Shown here piece after piece: positions 38,728-47,577 of a stretch of DNA of 51,404 nt; positions within the stretch are counted from its first letter, which is position 1; each line of letters starts with the position of its first letter. The position numbers and the translations under genes are program-made. Source of the DNA: Gallionellales bacterium GWA2_60_18 (GTDB taxonomy: Bacteria > Pseudomonadota > Gammaproteobacteria > Burkholderiales > Gallionellaceae); contig MGWS01000023.1 in assembly GCA_001801105.1 (NCBI GenBank), positions 1 to 51,404 on the forward strand. Reading direction: 5' to 3'. Under the pieces are notes generated by a model. It did no database searches, was not told the origin of the DNA, and saw nothing but the letters and a program-made list of their open reading frames with translations.

Positions 38728-38815
38728 CCTCTCTCCCCCTCGAGGGAGAGAGGCTGGGAGAAAGGAAGTATTCAACGACACCCTCTCCCCAACCCTCTCC
38801 CTTCAAGGGAGAGGG
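38728..38815. repeat. two CTCTCCC/GGGAGAG hairpins between rlmD and the exonuclease gene
   Basis: Hairpin A at 38728-38753 has ten-base arms CCTCTCTCCC/GGGAGAGAGG. Hairpin B at 38793-38815 has nine-base arms CCCTCTCCC/GGGAGAGGG and is preceded by a further CCCTCTCCCC. They look like tandem members of a dispersed purine/pyrimidine palindrome family, and the same word occurs in the insertion inside amrB. Confidence 0.75.
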
Positions 38816-38817
38816 AG

Positions 38818-39594
38818 TTATTGTGGCCACTGCGCGAGGAATTCCTGCCAGTGCGGTTCTTCGGATTTGCTCAAGGTGCTGCGCACCAGTTCCAGCTCCT
38901 GCTCGTAATGCGCCTTGCTGAACTGGCCGCGCATCAACTGGAAGCGCGCGAACACCAGCCAGGTGTTCACCACATCGGTCTCGCAATAGTTGCGGATCTC
39001 GGCCAGTTTGCCCTGCTGGTACGCCTCCCAGACCTTGCTGCCATCCATGCCGAGCTTGCCGGGAAAGCCGATCAGCTTCGCCAGATCGTCCAGCGGCGCG
39101 TTGGCGCGTCCGCTGTACATCGCCAGCAGGTCCATCAGGTCGAGGTGGCGCGAATGGTAGCGGCTGATGTAGTTGTTCCACTTGAAATCGCGGTCGTCCT
39201 CGCCCTGATCCCAGTAGCGCGGGCACTGGATGCCGTGGATCATCCCGCGATAGTGCAGCACCGGCAGGTCGAAGCCGCCGCCGTTCCAGCTCACCAGTTG
39301 CGGCGTGTATTTCTCGACGCCGTCGAAGAAGCGTTTGATGAGGCTGCCTTCATCCTCATCCGGTTCGCCGAGCGTCCACACCTTGAAGTTGTCGCCCTCG
39401 CGCAGCACGCAGGAGATCGCCGCGACGCGCTGTAAATGATGCGGCAGGAAATCGCTGCCGGTCTTCTGGCGGCGCATCTGGAAAGCCATCTCCGCCACCT
39501 CCTTGTCGCTCACCGCGTCATCAAGCTCATGCAGCGCGCGCAGCCCGGCGATGTCGGGGATAGTTTCGATGTCGAAGACGAGGGTCGGATTCAC
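38818..39594 (-). CDS. predicted 3'-5' exonuclease, DNA polymerase B exonuclease-like
   Basis: The 258-residue protein starts at a GTG at 39594 that overlaps the stop of ydbL (GTGA). It has the DEDD exonuclease pattern: FDIETIPD at residues 7-14 (Asp8, Glu10), LVSWNGGGFDLPVL near 115, HLDLMDLL near 165 and a late YCETDVVNTWLVFARF motif. It matches the family annotated as predicted 3'-5' exonuclease related to the polymerase B proofreading domain, found as a stand-alone protein. The substrate is not established. Confidence 0.87.
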   Translation of the reverse strand: MNPTLVFDIETIPDIAGLRALHELDDAVSDKEVAEMAFQMRRQKTGSDFLPHHLQRVAAISCVLREGDNFKVWTLGEPDEDEGSLIKRFFDGVEKYTPQLVSWNGGGFDLPVLHYRGMIHGIQCPRYWDQGEDDRDFKWNNYISRYHSRHLDLMDLLAMYSGRANAPLDDLAKLIGFPGKLGMDGSKVWEAYQQGKLAEIRNYCETDVVNTWLVFARFQLMRGQFSKAHYEQELELVRSTLSKSEEPHWQEFLAQWPQ

Positions 39595-40007
39595 TTGCGC
39601 GTCCAGTTGCCGCCGGATTGCACCCACCAGCCCGGCTGCGCACGCTGGATCCAGCGCTGCGCGAAGGTGCCGCGGATCTCGGCCAGCCACTCCGGATGCC
39701 CGTTGGCGTTGGCGATCTCGGCATACAGCGCGCCGCGGTCCCGGTTCTCGGCAGCTACCAACGCGATCACTGCCTGACGCTGTGCGAGCGACACGGCACC
39801 GGCATCACGCATTGCGACCAGACCGTCCGCGGTCAGACCCACCGCACCGCTCGCGTAATGCGGCGCAAGTTGCGCATGGCGCGCCTGCATGCTCTGCTTG
39901 ATAGCGTTGATGCCCGGCGTGTTGACTTCCAGATCGACCGCCCATGCATTCAGCGTGACGGCAAGCATCAGCGCCGCCAACCATGTCCTGACAATGTTCT
40001 TCATCAT
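39591..40007 (-). CDS. ydbL: YdbL-like periplasmic protein (DUF1318)
   Basis: The 138-residue protein starts at MMKNIVRTWLAALML with GGAGGAG upstream. A Sec signal peptide ends after AWA (residue 23). The mature part matches the DUF1318/YdbL family: VNTPGINAIKQSMQARHAQLAPHYASGAVG, then GLTADGLVAMRDAGAVSLAQRQAVIALVAAENRDR and ALYAEIANANG. It overlaps the end of ynbE and is the third gene of ydbH-ynbE-ydbL. In enterobacteria YdbL modulates the YdbH-YnbE complex. Confidence 0.9.
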   Translation of the reverse strand: MMKNIVRTWLAALMLAVTLNAWAVDLEVNTPGINAIKQSMQARHAQLAPHYASGAVGLTADGLVAMRDAGAVSLAQRQAVIALVAAENRDRGALYAEIANANGHPEWLAEIRGTFAQRWIQRAQPGWWVQSGGNWTRK

Positions 40008-40171
40008 TTCTGCTCCTCCACGGGTTTGCCGGCCTGCTGTGTCTGCCACACTTCCTCGATGATCTTGTCCGCGGCCTTTTCTGCGGCAGCAGCCGGAAAA
40101 TAGATATTGATGGTGACGCAGGCGCTCAACACAATGGCCGCAAGCGGCAAGGCTATTACTGTCTTCTTCAT
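40004..40171 (-). CDS. ynbE: YnbE-like outer-membrane lipoprotein
   Basis: The 55-residue lipoprotein starts at the ATG at 40171, with AAGGGA upstream. The signal ends in the lipobox LSAC, so Cys18 would be lipidated. The segment VTINIYFPAAAAEKAADKIIEEVW is the conserved YnbE core. In E. coli, YnbE multimers join the C terminus of YdbH to form a periplasm-spanning bridge for phospholipid movement to the outer membrane. The stop overlaps the ydbL start. Confidence 0.9.
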   Translation of the reverse strand: MKKTVIALPLAAIVLSACVTINIYFPAAAAEKAADKIIEEVWQTQQAGKPVEEQK

Positions 40172-40182
40172 GTTCGTCCCTT

Positions 40183-42099
40183 TCATTTGATGACGGCCTG
40201 CATGTTGCCTTGTGTGATGCGCTTTATGCGCTGTAACAATTCATCCCACGACACGCTGCGATTGTAGCCCATCACGGTGATCGCAGGAATGCCGCCCCCT
40301 TTGACGAGGGTATACGGGCCGCTCTCCCCGCCGATACCGCCCATCTGGCACACGCCGTTGCGCAGCACGCAGCGCCACTCGATGCGATCATAGCCGAAGC
40401 TCTCGAAAAAGCGCAGATAGCTGCGCTGGATCGCGGCTGCCGCCCCCGCGCCACCCAGCGCCGAGATGTTCTGCACCGCCTTCTGGCTGATCCGCTTCGG
40501 ATAGCTGCCCGCGCTGCTGGCCAAATGCGCGTCGAACCGTGCCGGCCGCCAGTCCTGCAGTTCCAGATCGTTCACGTCCACGTCGATGCGCCCCCGCATG
40601 TTGCCGAACGAGAACGCGCTGGTCAGCAGCTCGAGGTCCAGCCCGCGCATATTGATGCCGGCATACAGATGCGGAGCCGGCCCGAACGGGTCTGCCAGCC
40701 GGAGCCGGCTGGCGACCACCGTCCCATCGAAGACCCGGAACTCCAGCGCACCGTCTGCCCGGACCTCGTTACCCGCATAACTCACCTTGGGGATATGCCC
40801 CGCCAGTGTGCCGCTCATCCCCGGCCAGCCTGCCGCCCGGCTGAACTGCTCCATCGAGATACCGCCCAGCACCGCGCCCGACTCCCATCGCCAACCTTCG
40901 GGTGCGCGGGACAGTTTGAGCTCGCGCAGCTCGATCCGCCCGTCGAACACCGGCAAAACAGCCTGTGCCACGCGGAACGCCATGCCGTGCATCTCCACCT
41001 TCCAGCGCCCTTCACCCAGCGGCGCACCGAGCAACGCGCCTCCGGCAAAAGTAATGTCGGCACTGCGCGCCGCATCCGCACGCCAGTCGATCTCGCTGTT
41101 CACACCCAGCAGCGCGAAACGCCGTTCGGTATCGGCGATGCCCGCATCGCGCAGCGTCAGGCGCAGCGAGCGTGCCGCGCCATCGCTGTAGCGCCAATCC
41201 ACATCGGCATGTCCGTACAGGGACGACTCGGCCAATGTGCCTTTTTCCAGGAACGGTTTGGCATATTCGCTGAACAAGCCGCCCAGCTTGAGATTGGCTC
41301 CACGCACCGTACAGTCGCGCAGCACCCCGCGCCCGGCGTCCCACCAGGCCGACAACTGCACCCGCCCGACCTCGGGCAGTTCGGCCTCTGCCTGCGCGAC
41401 CTTGAAGTATCCCTTGCCCGCCTCGCCGGATGCACGCAAACGGTAGCCGGCGCGCAGATAGAGCGGCTGCCAGAACAGCTCGCCCTTGTTCCACGCCACA
41501 TCGGCCCGCCAGTTCCATTTCTGCCTCTGGCGCAAGACGTCGAGCTTCAGCACACCGCCCAATCCTTCTGCCGCGTGCAATCCTTCCGCATCGCTGAATC
41601 CGACGCCGGCCAACCGGACGTCGGCATGGAAAGACGCAACACCCGAGGCGTCGCCGCTCGCCCGCACCGTGCCGTCCAGCGTACCCGCCGAGGGGTGGGG
41701 TACATCTGCCGGCAACCAGCCGGCAAACGCCTTGCCCGCCACCCTGTTCAGCCGCGCCGCCACCCGCCATGACCCGTCATCGAAGCGGTAGTCGAATTCC
41801 GCAAGCAGGCCGGGGAAACGGTCGGAACGCCCGCCGGAACAACTCATCCTTGCAGTGGAAAGCTCGAATCGTGCGCAATGGATATGTACCCCGCGCAGAT
41901 CATGCTCGCGGATGCGCAAGCTGGCGATATGCAGATCGGCCGAACCGTCCCGGGGCAGGACCAGCTCGATGCCGCGCGCGGACAGGTCTGCCGACACGAC
42001 ATCCGCGATGCTCAGGGAAAGACTGGCGGCAGATGCGCCGGAACAGAACAGCAGCGATGACAAGCAGCCGCAAGACAACACATGCCGGACCCCAACCAT
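40183..42099 (-). CDS. ydbH: YdbH-like AsmA-family intermembrane lipid transport protein
   Basis: The protein of about 638 residues begins with a hydrophobic signal or anchor (VLSCGCLSSLLFCSGASAASLSL) and continues with long stretches of beta-rich repeats, as in AsmA-like bridges. The C-terminal part, from LRLADPFGPAPHLYAGINMRGLDLELL to the ISALGGAGAAAAIQRSYLRFFESFGYDRIEWRCVLRNGVC segment, is the YdbH signature. It is shorter than the roughly 880-residue E. coli protein. Gene order ydbH-ynbE-ydbL supports the assignment. The start is uncertain: ATG at 42099 or GTG at 42120, neither with a clear Shine-Dalgarno. Confidence 0.85.
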   Translation of the reverse strand: MVGVRHVLSCGCLSSLLFCSGASAASLSLSIADVVSADLSARGIELVLPRDGSADLHIASLRIREHDLRGVHIHCARFELSTARMSCSGGRSDRFPGLLAEFDYRFDDGSWRVAARLNRVAGKAFAGWLPADVPHPSAGTLDGTVRASGDASGVASFHADVRLAGVGFSDAEGLHAAEGLGGVLKLDVLRQRQKWNWRADVAWNKGELFWQPLYLRAGYRLRASGEAGKGYFKVAQAEAELPEVGRVQLSAWWDAGRGVLRDCTVRGANLKLGGLFSEYAKPFLEKGTLAESSLYGHADVDWRYSDGAARSLRLTLRDAGIADTERRFALLGVNSEIDWRADAARSADITFAGGALLGAPLGEGRWKVEMHGMAFRVAQAVLPVFDGRIELRELKLSRAPEGWRWESGAVLGGISMEQFSRAAGWPGMSGTLAGHIPKVSYAGNEVRADGALEFRVFDGTVVASRLRLADPFGPAPHLYAGINMRGLDLELLTSAFSFGNMRGRIDVDVNDLELQDWRPARFDAHLASSAGSYPKRISQKAVQNISALGGAGAAAAIQRSYLRFFESFGYDRIEWRCVLRNGVCQMGGIGGESGPYTLVKGGGIPAITVMGYNRSVSWDELLQRIKRITQGNMQAVIK

Positions 42100-42271
42100 C
42101 TGAAGAGTGACTAGAGACACTTCACCATCAGTGATTCAGCAAAGACCGCCGGATGCAGGGGGAGATGCGAAGAGGGTCGCGCAGAACGTGCCGCCGGATG
42201 CCCGCAAGCCGGCGATGTCGTGGACAGCTTCGGTAGCAAAGAGCGGCGGCATCATGACATCAGGTACAGCA

Positions 42272-42538
42272 TTACTTCGCATTGCCCGCATGGAAGCGCT
42301 GGACGGAAGAAAGCAGGATAGCCACATCCTGCTGCGTCAGTTGCGGATAGGCTTCGCGCACGGTCTGGCGCGCGTACATGGTCAGCGAGGCGTTACCCCA
42401 GCTGTTCTCGGCATCGAAGAACGGCGCGGTGATGCGGCAGGCATCGTTGAATATCGCACGCAACTCCGGCCTTGCGCGCCGTTCGTCCTGTCCAGTCCCG
42501 CCACCATTGCCTTGCGCAGTTTCATTTGAAGCGTTCAT
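42272..42538 (-). CDS. small hypothetical protein downstream of ackA
   Basis: The 88-residue protein starts at the ATG at 42538 with AGGAAAG upstream. After a polar, glycine-rich N terminus (about 25 residues) there is a compact helical part (RPELRAIFNDACRITAPFFD, then TMYARQTVREAYPQLTQQDVAILLSSVQRF). I do not recognise the family. It follows ackA by 19 bases on the same strand and may share its transcript. Confidence 0.6.
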   Translation of the reverse strand: MNASNETAQGNGGGTGQDERRARPELRAIFNDACRITAPFFDAENSWGNASLTMYARQTVREAYPQLTQQDVAILLSSVQRFHAGNAK

Positions 42539-42557
42539 GATCGTTCTTTCCTATTAA

Positions 42558-43625
42558 CTACCTGAAGCGGCAGGTCAAACGGTAAATCGTCCCTTCCTCG
42601 TCCGCCGCGATACGCAATATCGGCCTGGAAGAAGCCTCGTTCAGCACGGTCGCGTGCGCGCGGTTGGCATCTGCGTCGAGCCGGAATCCCATAAAATCCA
42701 GCGGCGCACAGATCGCTTCGCGTACCGGAGCAGCATGTTCGCCGATTCCGGCGGTGAATACCAGCGCATCGATGCCGCCTGCCCTGGCCGCCATCGCGCC
42801 GATGGCAGCACGCACCTGGCGGCAGAAATAGTCCACCGCGAAGCGCGCTGCCTCGCTACGGCTGTCCAGCAATGCGGACATCTCGCTGTTCTCGCCGTCC
42901 GACAACGCGAGCAGCCCCATGCGGTGATACACCATGTCCGACAATTCCTCATGGTCGTGGTGCTGCGCCAGTTCCAGCATCACGCCGGGATCGAGGTCGC
43001 CGCTGCGGGTGCCCATCGGAATGCCGCCCGCCGGGGTATAGCCCATCGTCGTGTCCACCGAGCGCAGATTTTCCATCAGGCACAAGCTCGCACCGCTGCC
43101 CAGATGCGCCACCACCACGCGCCCGCGCGCCGCATCGCCGATCAGCTCCGGCAGTACGCTGGCGACATGCGCGTAGTTCAGGCCGTGGAAGCCGTAGCGG
43201 CGCAACCCTGCTTCGCGCGGAATCGGCAAGCGCCAAGCCGTCTCCGGCAACGTGGCATGGAAAGCGGTGTCGAAACAGGCGATCTGCGGCACATCGAAAC
43301 GCTCGCGGCACATATCCACACCCAGCAGATTGCCGGGCAGGTGCAACGGTGCAAGATGCACGATTCGCCCAAGACGCTCGCGTTCGGCGGCATCCACCAA
43401 CCGGGCCGCTTCGGCGATGTCGCCGCCATGCACGAAGCGATGACCGATCCGCTCCGGCGCTTGCCCGTCCAGCTCACCCATCAGCGCATCGAACGCGGCG
43501 GCATGATCCACAGGCCCGCCGCGCCCGATTTGTTCATAGCGGAACTTCCTGCGCGTCCCATCCGGCAGGAACAAGTCCGCCTTGAGGCTGGAAGAACCGC
43601 TGTTGATGGTCAGGATGGTTTTCAT
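42558..43625 (-). CDS. ackA: acetate kinase-family protein, short divergent form
   Basis: The 355-residue protein belongs to the acetate/propionate kinase family, which converts acetyl-phosphate plus ADP to acetate plus ATP. It shows TINSGSSSLKADLF at the start, GHRFVHGG, ACFDTAFHATLPE, MGYTPAGGIPMGTRSGDLDPGVM and VFTAGIGEHA. It is shorter than typical AckA (about 400), and the usual GFHGTSH motif reads GFHGLNY, so the transition-state histidine is not at its usual place. That variant is seen in a divergent branch of the family. The ATG at 43625 has no good Shine-Dalgarno. It lies downstream of xfp, which makes its substrate. Confidence 0.88.
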   Translation of the reverse strand: MKTILTINSGSSSLKADLFLPDGTRRKFRYEQIGRGGPVDHAAAFDALMGELDGQAPERIGHRFVHGGDIAEAARLVDAAERERLGRIVHLAPLHLPGNLLGVDMCRERFDVPQIACFDTAFHATLPETAWRLPIPREAGLRRYGFHGLNYAHVASVLPELIGDAARGRVVVAHLGSGASLCLMENLRSVDTTMGYTPAGGIPMGTRSGDLDPGVMLELAQHHDHEELSDMVYHRMGLLALSDGENSEMSALLDSRSEAARFAVDYFCRQVRAAIGAMAARAGGIDALVFTAGIGEHAAPVREAICAPLDFMGFRLDADANRAHATVLNEASSRPILRIAADEEGTIYRLTCRFR

Positions 43626-43634
43626 ATTTAAGGC

Positions 43635-43710
43635 GTAGGGTGGGCACGTTGTTCGTGCCCACGCGGATATTGTCGTGAACAACGTGGGCACAAAATCGTG
43701 CCCACCCTAC
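43635..43710. repeat. inverted-repeat element with GTAGGGTGGGCA ends (copy 3)
   Basis: Imperfect arms with the same GTAGGGTGGGCACG/CGTGCCCACCCTAC termini as the copies at 19019 and 25835. It begins ten bases upstream of the ackA start codon, so it forms most of the ackA upstream region. Confidence 0.8.
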
Positions 43711-43715
43711 CAGCT

Positions 43716-43859
43716 ATGAAACCCCGAGAAACCGTAGCGAGCGGCTGGAGTGCAAGGCGCACGGAGCGCAGAAACCGGAATGTACCTTCTGTACATGAGG
43801 ATTTCGAGCACCGCGCAACGCCGCAATCCAGTCGCGCAGTAGGTTTATCGGGGTTTCAT
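43716..43859. repeat. 144-base element with ATGAAACCCCGA inverted ends
   Basis: The 18-base termini (43716-43733 and 43842-43859) are inverted copies with 17 of 18 matching. The inside contains a TGTACCTTCTGTACA-type dyad and GC-rich half-palindromes. Its outer end overlaps the first base of the xfp stop codon. Together with copy 3 of the other family it separates xfp from ackA. It looks like a non-coding mobile or REP-like repeat. Confidence 0.75.
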
Positions 43860-46231
43860 CAATACGGCCAAGTCCAGTTATCTACCTCCGGCAGGTCGAT
43901 GCCGTGCTCATAAGCATAGTTGCGGCACTCGATCTGCATGTTCAGCATCTGCTCCTTCACGTGCGCGCCGGCCACATGCAGCGCCGGGATGCGGTCGATC
44001 ACGTCGATCACCAGACTGAAACGGTCGATCTGGTTCTGGATCGCCAGTTCCAGCGGCGTGTTGATGCTGCCTTTCTCCTTGTAGCCGCGCACATGGAAAT
44101 TCTTGTGGTTGTTGCGGCGGTAGGCGAGACGGTGGATCAGCCAGGGGTAGCCGTGGAAGTTGAACATCACCGGCTTGTCCAGCGTGAACAGGCTGTCGAA
44201 ATCGCGGTCTGTCAGGCCGTGCGGGTGTTCGCTGTGCGGCGACAATTTGTAAAGATCGACCACGTTGATGAAGCGTATCTTCAGGTCGGGGAAGCTCTCG
44301 CGCAGCAGCACCACTGCCGCCAACGCCTCCTTGGTCGGAATGTCGCCCGCGCTGGCCATCACCACATCCGGCTCGCCGCCCTGGTCGTTGCACGCCCATT
44401 CCCAGATGCCGATGCCTTTGGTGCAATGCTTGGTGGCGGAATCAATATCCAGAAACTGCAAGTGCTTCTGTTTGTCGCAGACGATCACGTTGATGTAGTC
44501 GGTGCTCTTCAGGCAATGATTGGCGACCGACAACAGGCAGTTCACATCGGGCGGCAAATAGATGCGCGTCACCTCCGGGCTCTTGTTCACCACCAGATCG
44601 AGGAAGCCCGGATCCTGATGGGTGAAGCCGTTGTGATCTTGTCGCCACACGGTCGAGGTGATCAGCAGATTCAGCGACGATACCGGCGCGCGCCACGGCA
44701 CGTCCTTGGACATTGCCAGCCATTTTGCATGCTGGTTGAACATCGAATCGATGACATGCACGAAGGCCTCGTAGGTGGAGAAGAAACCGTGGCGACCGCT
44801 GAGCAGATAGCCTTCCAACCAGCCTTCCAGCGTGTGCTCGGACAGCATCTCCATCACGCGCCCGTCCGGCGACAGCTCGCCGCCGCCCGCGTCTTCCGGC
44901 AGGTAATCGGCCAGCCAGGTTTTCTTGCTCACCTCATAGATGTTGTCCAGCTTGTTCGAGCTGTTCTCGTCCGGGCCGAACACGCGGAAGTTGTGCATGT
45001 TGTCGCGCATGATGTCGCGCAGGAACTTGCCCAGCGGACGGGTGTTCTCGGCAACGGTCGTACCCGGCTTGTTCACCTCGATCGCATAGTCTCTGCTGTC
45101 CGGCAGATGCAGCGCCTTGCGCAGCAGACCGCCGTTGGCATGGTGATTCGCGCTCATGCGGCGTTCGCCCTTTGGTGCCAGCGCCTTCAACTCCGGCAGC
45201 AATGCGCCGCTCTCGTCGAACAGCTCGTCCACCTTGTAGCTCTTCAGCCACTCTTCCAGCTTGGCGAAATGTTCCGGCGTCTTCACGTCGCCGATCGGCA
45301 CCTGGTGCGCGCGCCAGAAACCTTCCACCTTCTTGCCGTCCACTTCCTTCGGGCCGGTCCAGCCCTTGGGCGAACGCAGCACGATCATCGGCCAGCGCGG
45401 GCGCACCGGCTTGCCGCTGCTGCGCGCCTCCTGCTGGACGCGGCGGATCTCCAGCACGCACTCTTCCATCACGCTCGCCATCTTCGCGTGCATCTCCTTC
45501 GGGTCGCTGCCCTCGACGAAATGCGGCGTCCAGCCATAGCCCTTGAACAGATTCTCCAGTTCCTCGTGCGAGATGCGCGACAGGATGGTGGGGTTGTTGA
45601 TCTTGTAGCCGTTCAGATGCAGCACCGGCAACACCGCGCCGTCGCGGATCGGGTTGAGGAACTTGTTGGAATGCCATGAGGTCGCCAGCGGCGCGGTCTC
45701 GGATTCGCCGTCGCCCACCATCACGGTCACGATCAGGTCGGGGTTGTCATAGGCCGCGCCGAACGCATGCGACACGCTGTAGCCCAGCTCGCCGCCCTCG
45801 TGGATCGAGCCCGGCGTCTCTGGTGTGCAATGGCTGCCGATACCGCCCGGGAATGAGAACTCCTTGAAGAACTGGCGGATGCCTTCCACGTTCTCGCCCT
45901 TGTTCGGATATACCTCGCTGTAGCGGCCTTCCAAGTACACCGGTGCCAGCACGCCGGGCGCGCCATGCCCCGGCCCCGCCATAAAGATCGCATCCAGATC
46001 GTATTTGACGATCAGGCGGTTCATGTGGATGTAGGTGAAGGCCAGACCGGGGCTGGCACCCCAGTGGCCGAGCAGGCGGTTCTTGATGTGTTCGGGTTTG
46101 AGCGGTTCGCGCAACAGCGGGTTGTCGCGCAGATAAATCATGCCGGCGGCCAGATAGTTGCACGCGCGCCAATAGGCATCGATCGCTTCGATCTCCTGCG
46201 CGGAAATCACCGGGTTGTTTGCGTTGTTCAT
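43859..46231 (-). CDS. xfp: xylulose-5-phosphate/fructose-6-phosphate phosphoketolase
   Basis: The 790-residue thiamine diphosphate enzyme splits xylulose 5-phosphate (or fructose 6-phosphate) with phosphate into acetyl-phosphate and an aldose phosphate. The ATG at 46231 has AAGGGT upstream. Family motifs include [77 protein letters not shown] (ThDP/Mg site) and the C-terminal [20 protein letters not shown]. The length is standard. With ackA it gives a route from pentose phosphates to acetate plus ATP, or supplies acetyl-phosphate. Confidence 0.96.
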   Translation of the reverse strand: MNNANNPVISAQEIEAIDAYWRACNYLAAGMIYLRDNPLLREPLKPEHIKNRLLGHWGASPGLAFTYIHMNRLIVKYDLDAIFMAGPGHGAPGVLAPVYLEGRYSEVYPNKGENVEGIRQFFKEFSFPGGIGSHCTPETPGSIHEGGELGYSVSHAFGAAYDNPDLIVTVMVGDGESETAPLATSWHSNKFLNPIRDGAVLPVLHLNGYKINNPTILSRISHEELENLFKGYGWTPHFVEGSDPKEMHAKMASVMEECVLEIRRVQQEARSSGKPVRPRWPMIVLRSPKGWTGPKEVDGKKVEGFWRAHQVPIGDVKTPEHFAKLEEWLKSYKVDELFDESGALLPELKALAPKGERRMSANHHANGGLLRKALHLPDSRDYAIEVNKPGTTVAENTRPLGKFLRDIMRDNMHNFRVFGPDENSSNKLDNIYEVSKKTWLADYLPEDAGGGELSPDGRVMEMLSEHTLEGWLEGYLLSGRHGFFSTYEAFVHVIDSMFNQHAKWLAMSKDVPWRAPVSSLNLLITSTVWRQDHNGFTHQDPGFLDLVVNKSPEVTRIYLPPDVNCLLSVANHCLKSTDYINVIVCDKQKHLQFLDIDSATKHCTKGIGIWEWACNDQGGEPDVVMASAGDIPTKEALAAVVLLRESFPDLKIRFINVVDLYKLSPHSEHPHGLTDRDFDSLFTLDKPVMFNFHGYPWLIHRLAYRRNNHKNFHVRGYKEKGSINTPLELAIQNQIDRFSLVIDVIDRIPALHVAGAHVKEQMLNMQIECRNYAYEHGIDLPEVDNWTWPY

Positions 46232-46327
46232 CGTTACCCTTCACTTTTGAAAAATCCGAGGGCGGCATTATACCCGGAAGCGGATGAGGGCTTTATTGCA
46301 GCAATCCGCCATGCGGCGCGCACAAGC

Positions 46328-46366
46328 AAAAATTCCGGAGTCGCCTCCGGGATTTCGGTGTGCTGC
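46328..46366. repeat. 39-bp direct repeat, left end of accessory island
   Basis: It matches 51043-51081 at 38 of 39 positions. The core is a hairpin, CCGGAG-TCGC-CTCCGG, followed by GATTTCGGTGTGCTGC. The other copy is the intrinsic terminator of sodB, so this copy looks like a duplicate produced by an insertion of about 4.7 kb. No integrase is present. Confidence 0.85.
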
Positions 46367-46419
46367 AGCCGGCTTTGCGGCAATGAAATTTTGTCCGCTA
46401 TAGATTGAACTGCCCGGCA

Positions 46420-46442
46420 GCGGATAGTGGCAAACTCGCACT
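46420..46442. repeat. 23-bp direct repeat, left flank of the PIN/AbrB pair
   Basis: It matches 47236-47258 at 21 of 23 positions; the shared core is TAGTGGCAAACTCG. The two copies bracket the toxin-antitoxin pair at 46486-47168, suggesting the pair moved as a unit. Confidence 0.7.
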
Positions 46443-46485
46443 GCTCACGCGGATGGACAGAGTTTGCCGACAATGTCATGAGTGG

Positions 46486-46920
46486 TCATGTGGTTAACGT
46501 TTTGATAAATTGGTCAGCGGTAATGATGGGACAAACAAATTGGTCGGCAAGACTTAACAAGTCCAGGTCACCACTCACAAGAAAATCTGCCTTGCCAGTA
46601 ACGGCGAGCTGCAGGAATGGCAAGTCGAACTTGTCACGGCAGTCTGGCGTTGCCGGTAGCTTGGGTGGCATGCGCACTGTGGTGCAATAGGGCAGATAGT
46701 CGGCCAGCAACTCCTGCTGATCTGCGGCAGAGAGTTTGAATTTTGGATAGGCCAGTACGCGTATCAGTTCAGCTGCGGTCACGGTTGATACCAGCGGCTG
46801 ACATTGCCTGCCTTGCCATGCAAGCCGTAGCGGCGACAACCGGCCCTGCGAAAACACTAGCGCAGACAACACCAGATTGGTGTCGATGACTACGCGAGGT
46901 TTGCTTTGCGTGCCTGGCAT
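46486..46920 (-). CDS. PIN-domain toxin of a type II toxin-antitoxin pair
   Basis: The 144-residue PIN protein is of the group annotated as putative toxin-antitoxin toxin component, PIN family. RVVIDTNLVLSALVF supplies the first acidic residue, TAAELIRVLAYPKF the second, and DKFDLPFLQLAVTGKADFLVSGDLDLL the remaining acidic pair. The ATG at 46920 (a GTG precedes it) lies 12 bases after the antitoxin stop, so the two are one operon with the antitoxin first. PIN toxins cleave RNA; the target is not known. Confidence 0.88.
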   Translation of the reverse strand: MPGTQSKPRVVIDTNLVLSALVFSQGRLSPLRLAWQGRQCQPLVSTVTAAELIRVLAYPKFKLSAADQQELLADYLPYCTTVRMPPKLPATPDCRDKFDLPFLQLAVTGKADFLVSGDLDLLSLADQFVCPIITADQFIKTLTT

Positions 46921-46931
46921 CACCGAGAAGT

Positions 46932-47168
46932 CTATTTCTTGGTTACGGGAGATTTACGTGCCCATGCAACCGCATCGGCAACGTCTTGTTCACTCAAGTC
47001 CAATTCGGCCAACTTGGCGCGCACGGCATCGCCGCGCTGAATACGCACCGGGGTGAGCACGATCTGTCCGTTGCGGGCTTCCACATCGAAATATTCTGCA
47101 GGGCCAACAGCAGCGGTGATGCTCTTGGGCAAGGTGAGCTGATTTTTAGAGGTCATTTTAGCGAGCAT
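46932..47168 (-). CDS. AbrB/SpoVT-type antitoxin
   Basis: The 78-residue protein has an N-terminal swapped-hairpin DNA-binding domain (MLAKMTSKNQLTLPKSITAAVG, then YFDVEARNGQIVLTPV), as in MazE/AbrB-type antitoxins. The C-terminal part (LDLSEQDVADAVAWARKS) probably wraps the toxin. TGGAGAAA precedes the ATG. It is expected to bind the PIN toxin and repress its own promoter; a dyad lies 21 bases upstream. Confidence 0.88.
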   Translation of the reverse strand: MLAKMTSKNQLTLPKSITAAVGPAEYFDVEARNGQIVLTPVRIQRGDAVRAKLAELDLSEQDVADAVAWARKSPVTKK

Positions 47169-47188
47169 GACATTTCTCCAATTGGCAA

Positions 47189-47207
47189 AAGTAAGGAATT
47201 CTTACTT
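47189..47207. promoter_or_regulatory. possible operator of the PIN/AbrB operon
   Basis: AAGTAA-GGAATTC-TTACTT is a dyad with six-base arms, 21 bases upstream of the antitoxin start. AbrB-type antitoxins usually repress from such sites. Confidence 0.5.
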
Positions 47208-47235
47208 TATGCCGTTTGCCGCAAACAATCAAGCG

Positions 47236-47258
47236 GCGGTTAGTGGCAAACTCGTACT
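47236..47258. repeat. 23-bp direct repeat, right flank of the PIN/AbrB pair
   Basis: Partner of the copy at 46420-46442, with two mismatches (A/T and C/T). Confidence 0.7.
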
Positions 47259-47577
47259 ATCGACCCATTGCAGAAGTTCATGCTGGGCGGCCTGAATATC
47301 TCCTACTCGGCCTGAGCGGTCGCCCCCGTTTTGCGCCATTTGTGACGGCTACGCTTCCAAAAACGGCCATAGGAATAGCTATCCAAACATTCCAATTTGA
47401 GGTGCATTAATCGGAATGTTTTCTGAGTTACGCATCAATACGAACGACTTCCTCACTTAAAGCATCCGGTCATTGTAATTTCAGCCACTTGCACTCTGTG
47501 CCAGAAGAGAAAGGTCTCGCGTCCATGTTGTCGTGTACAGTGCAAACACCGGCCTGACCATTTTGCGCGCTGAAAAT

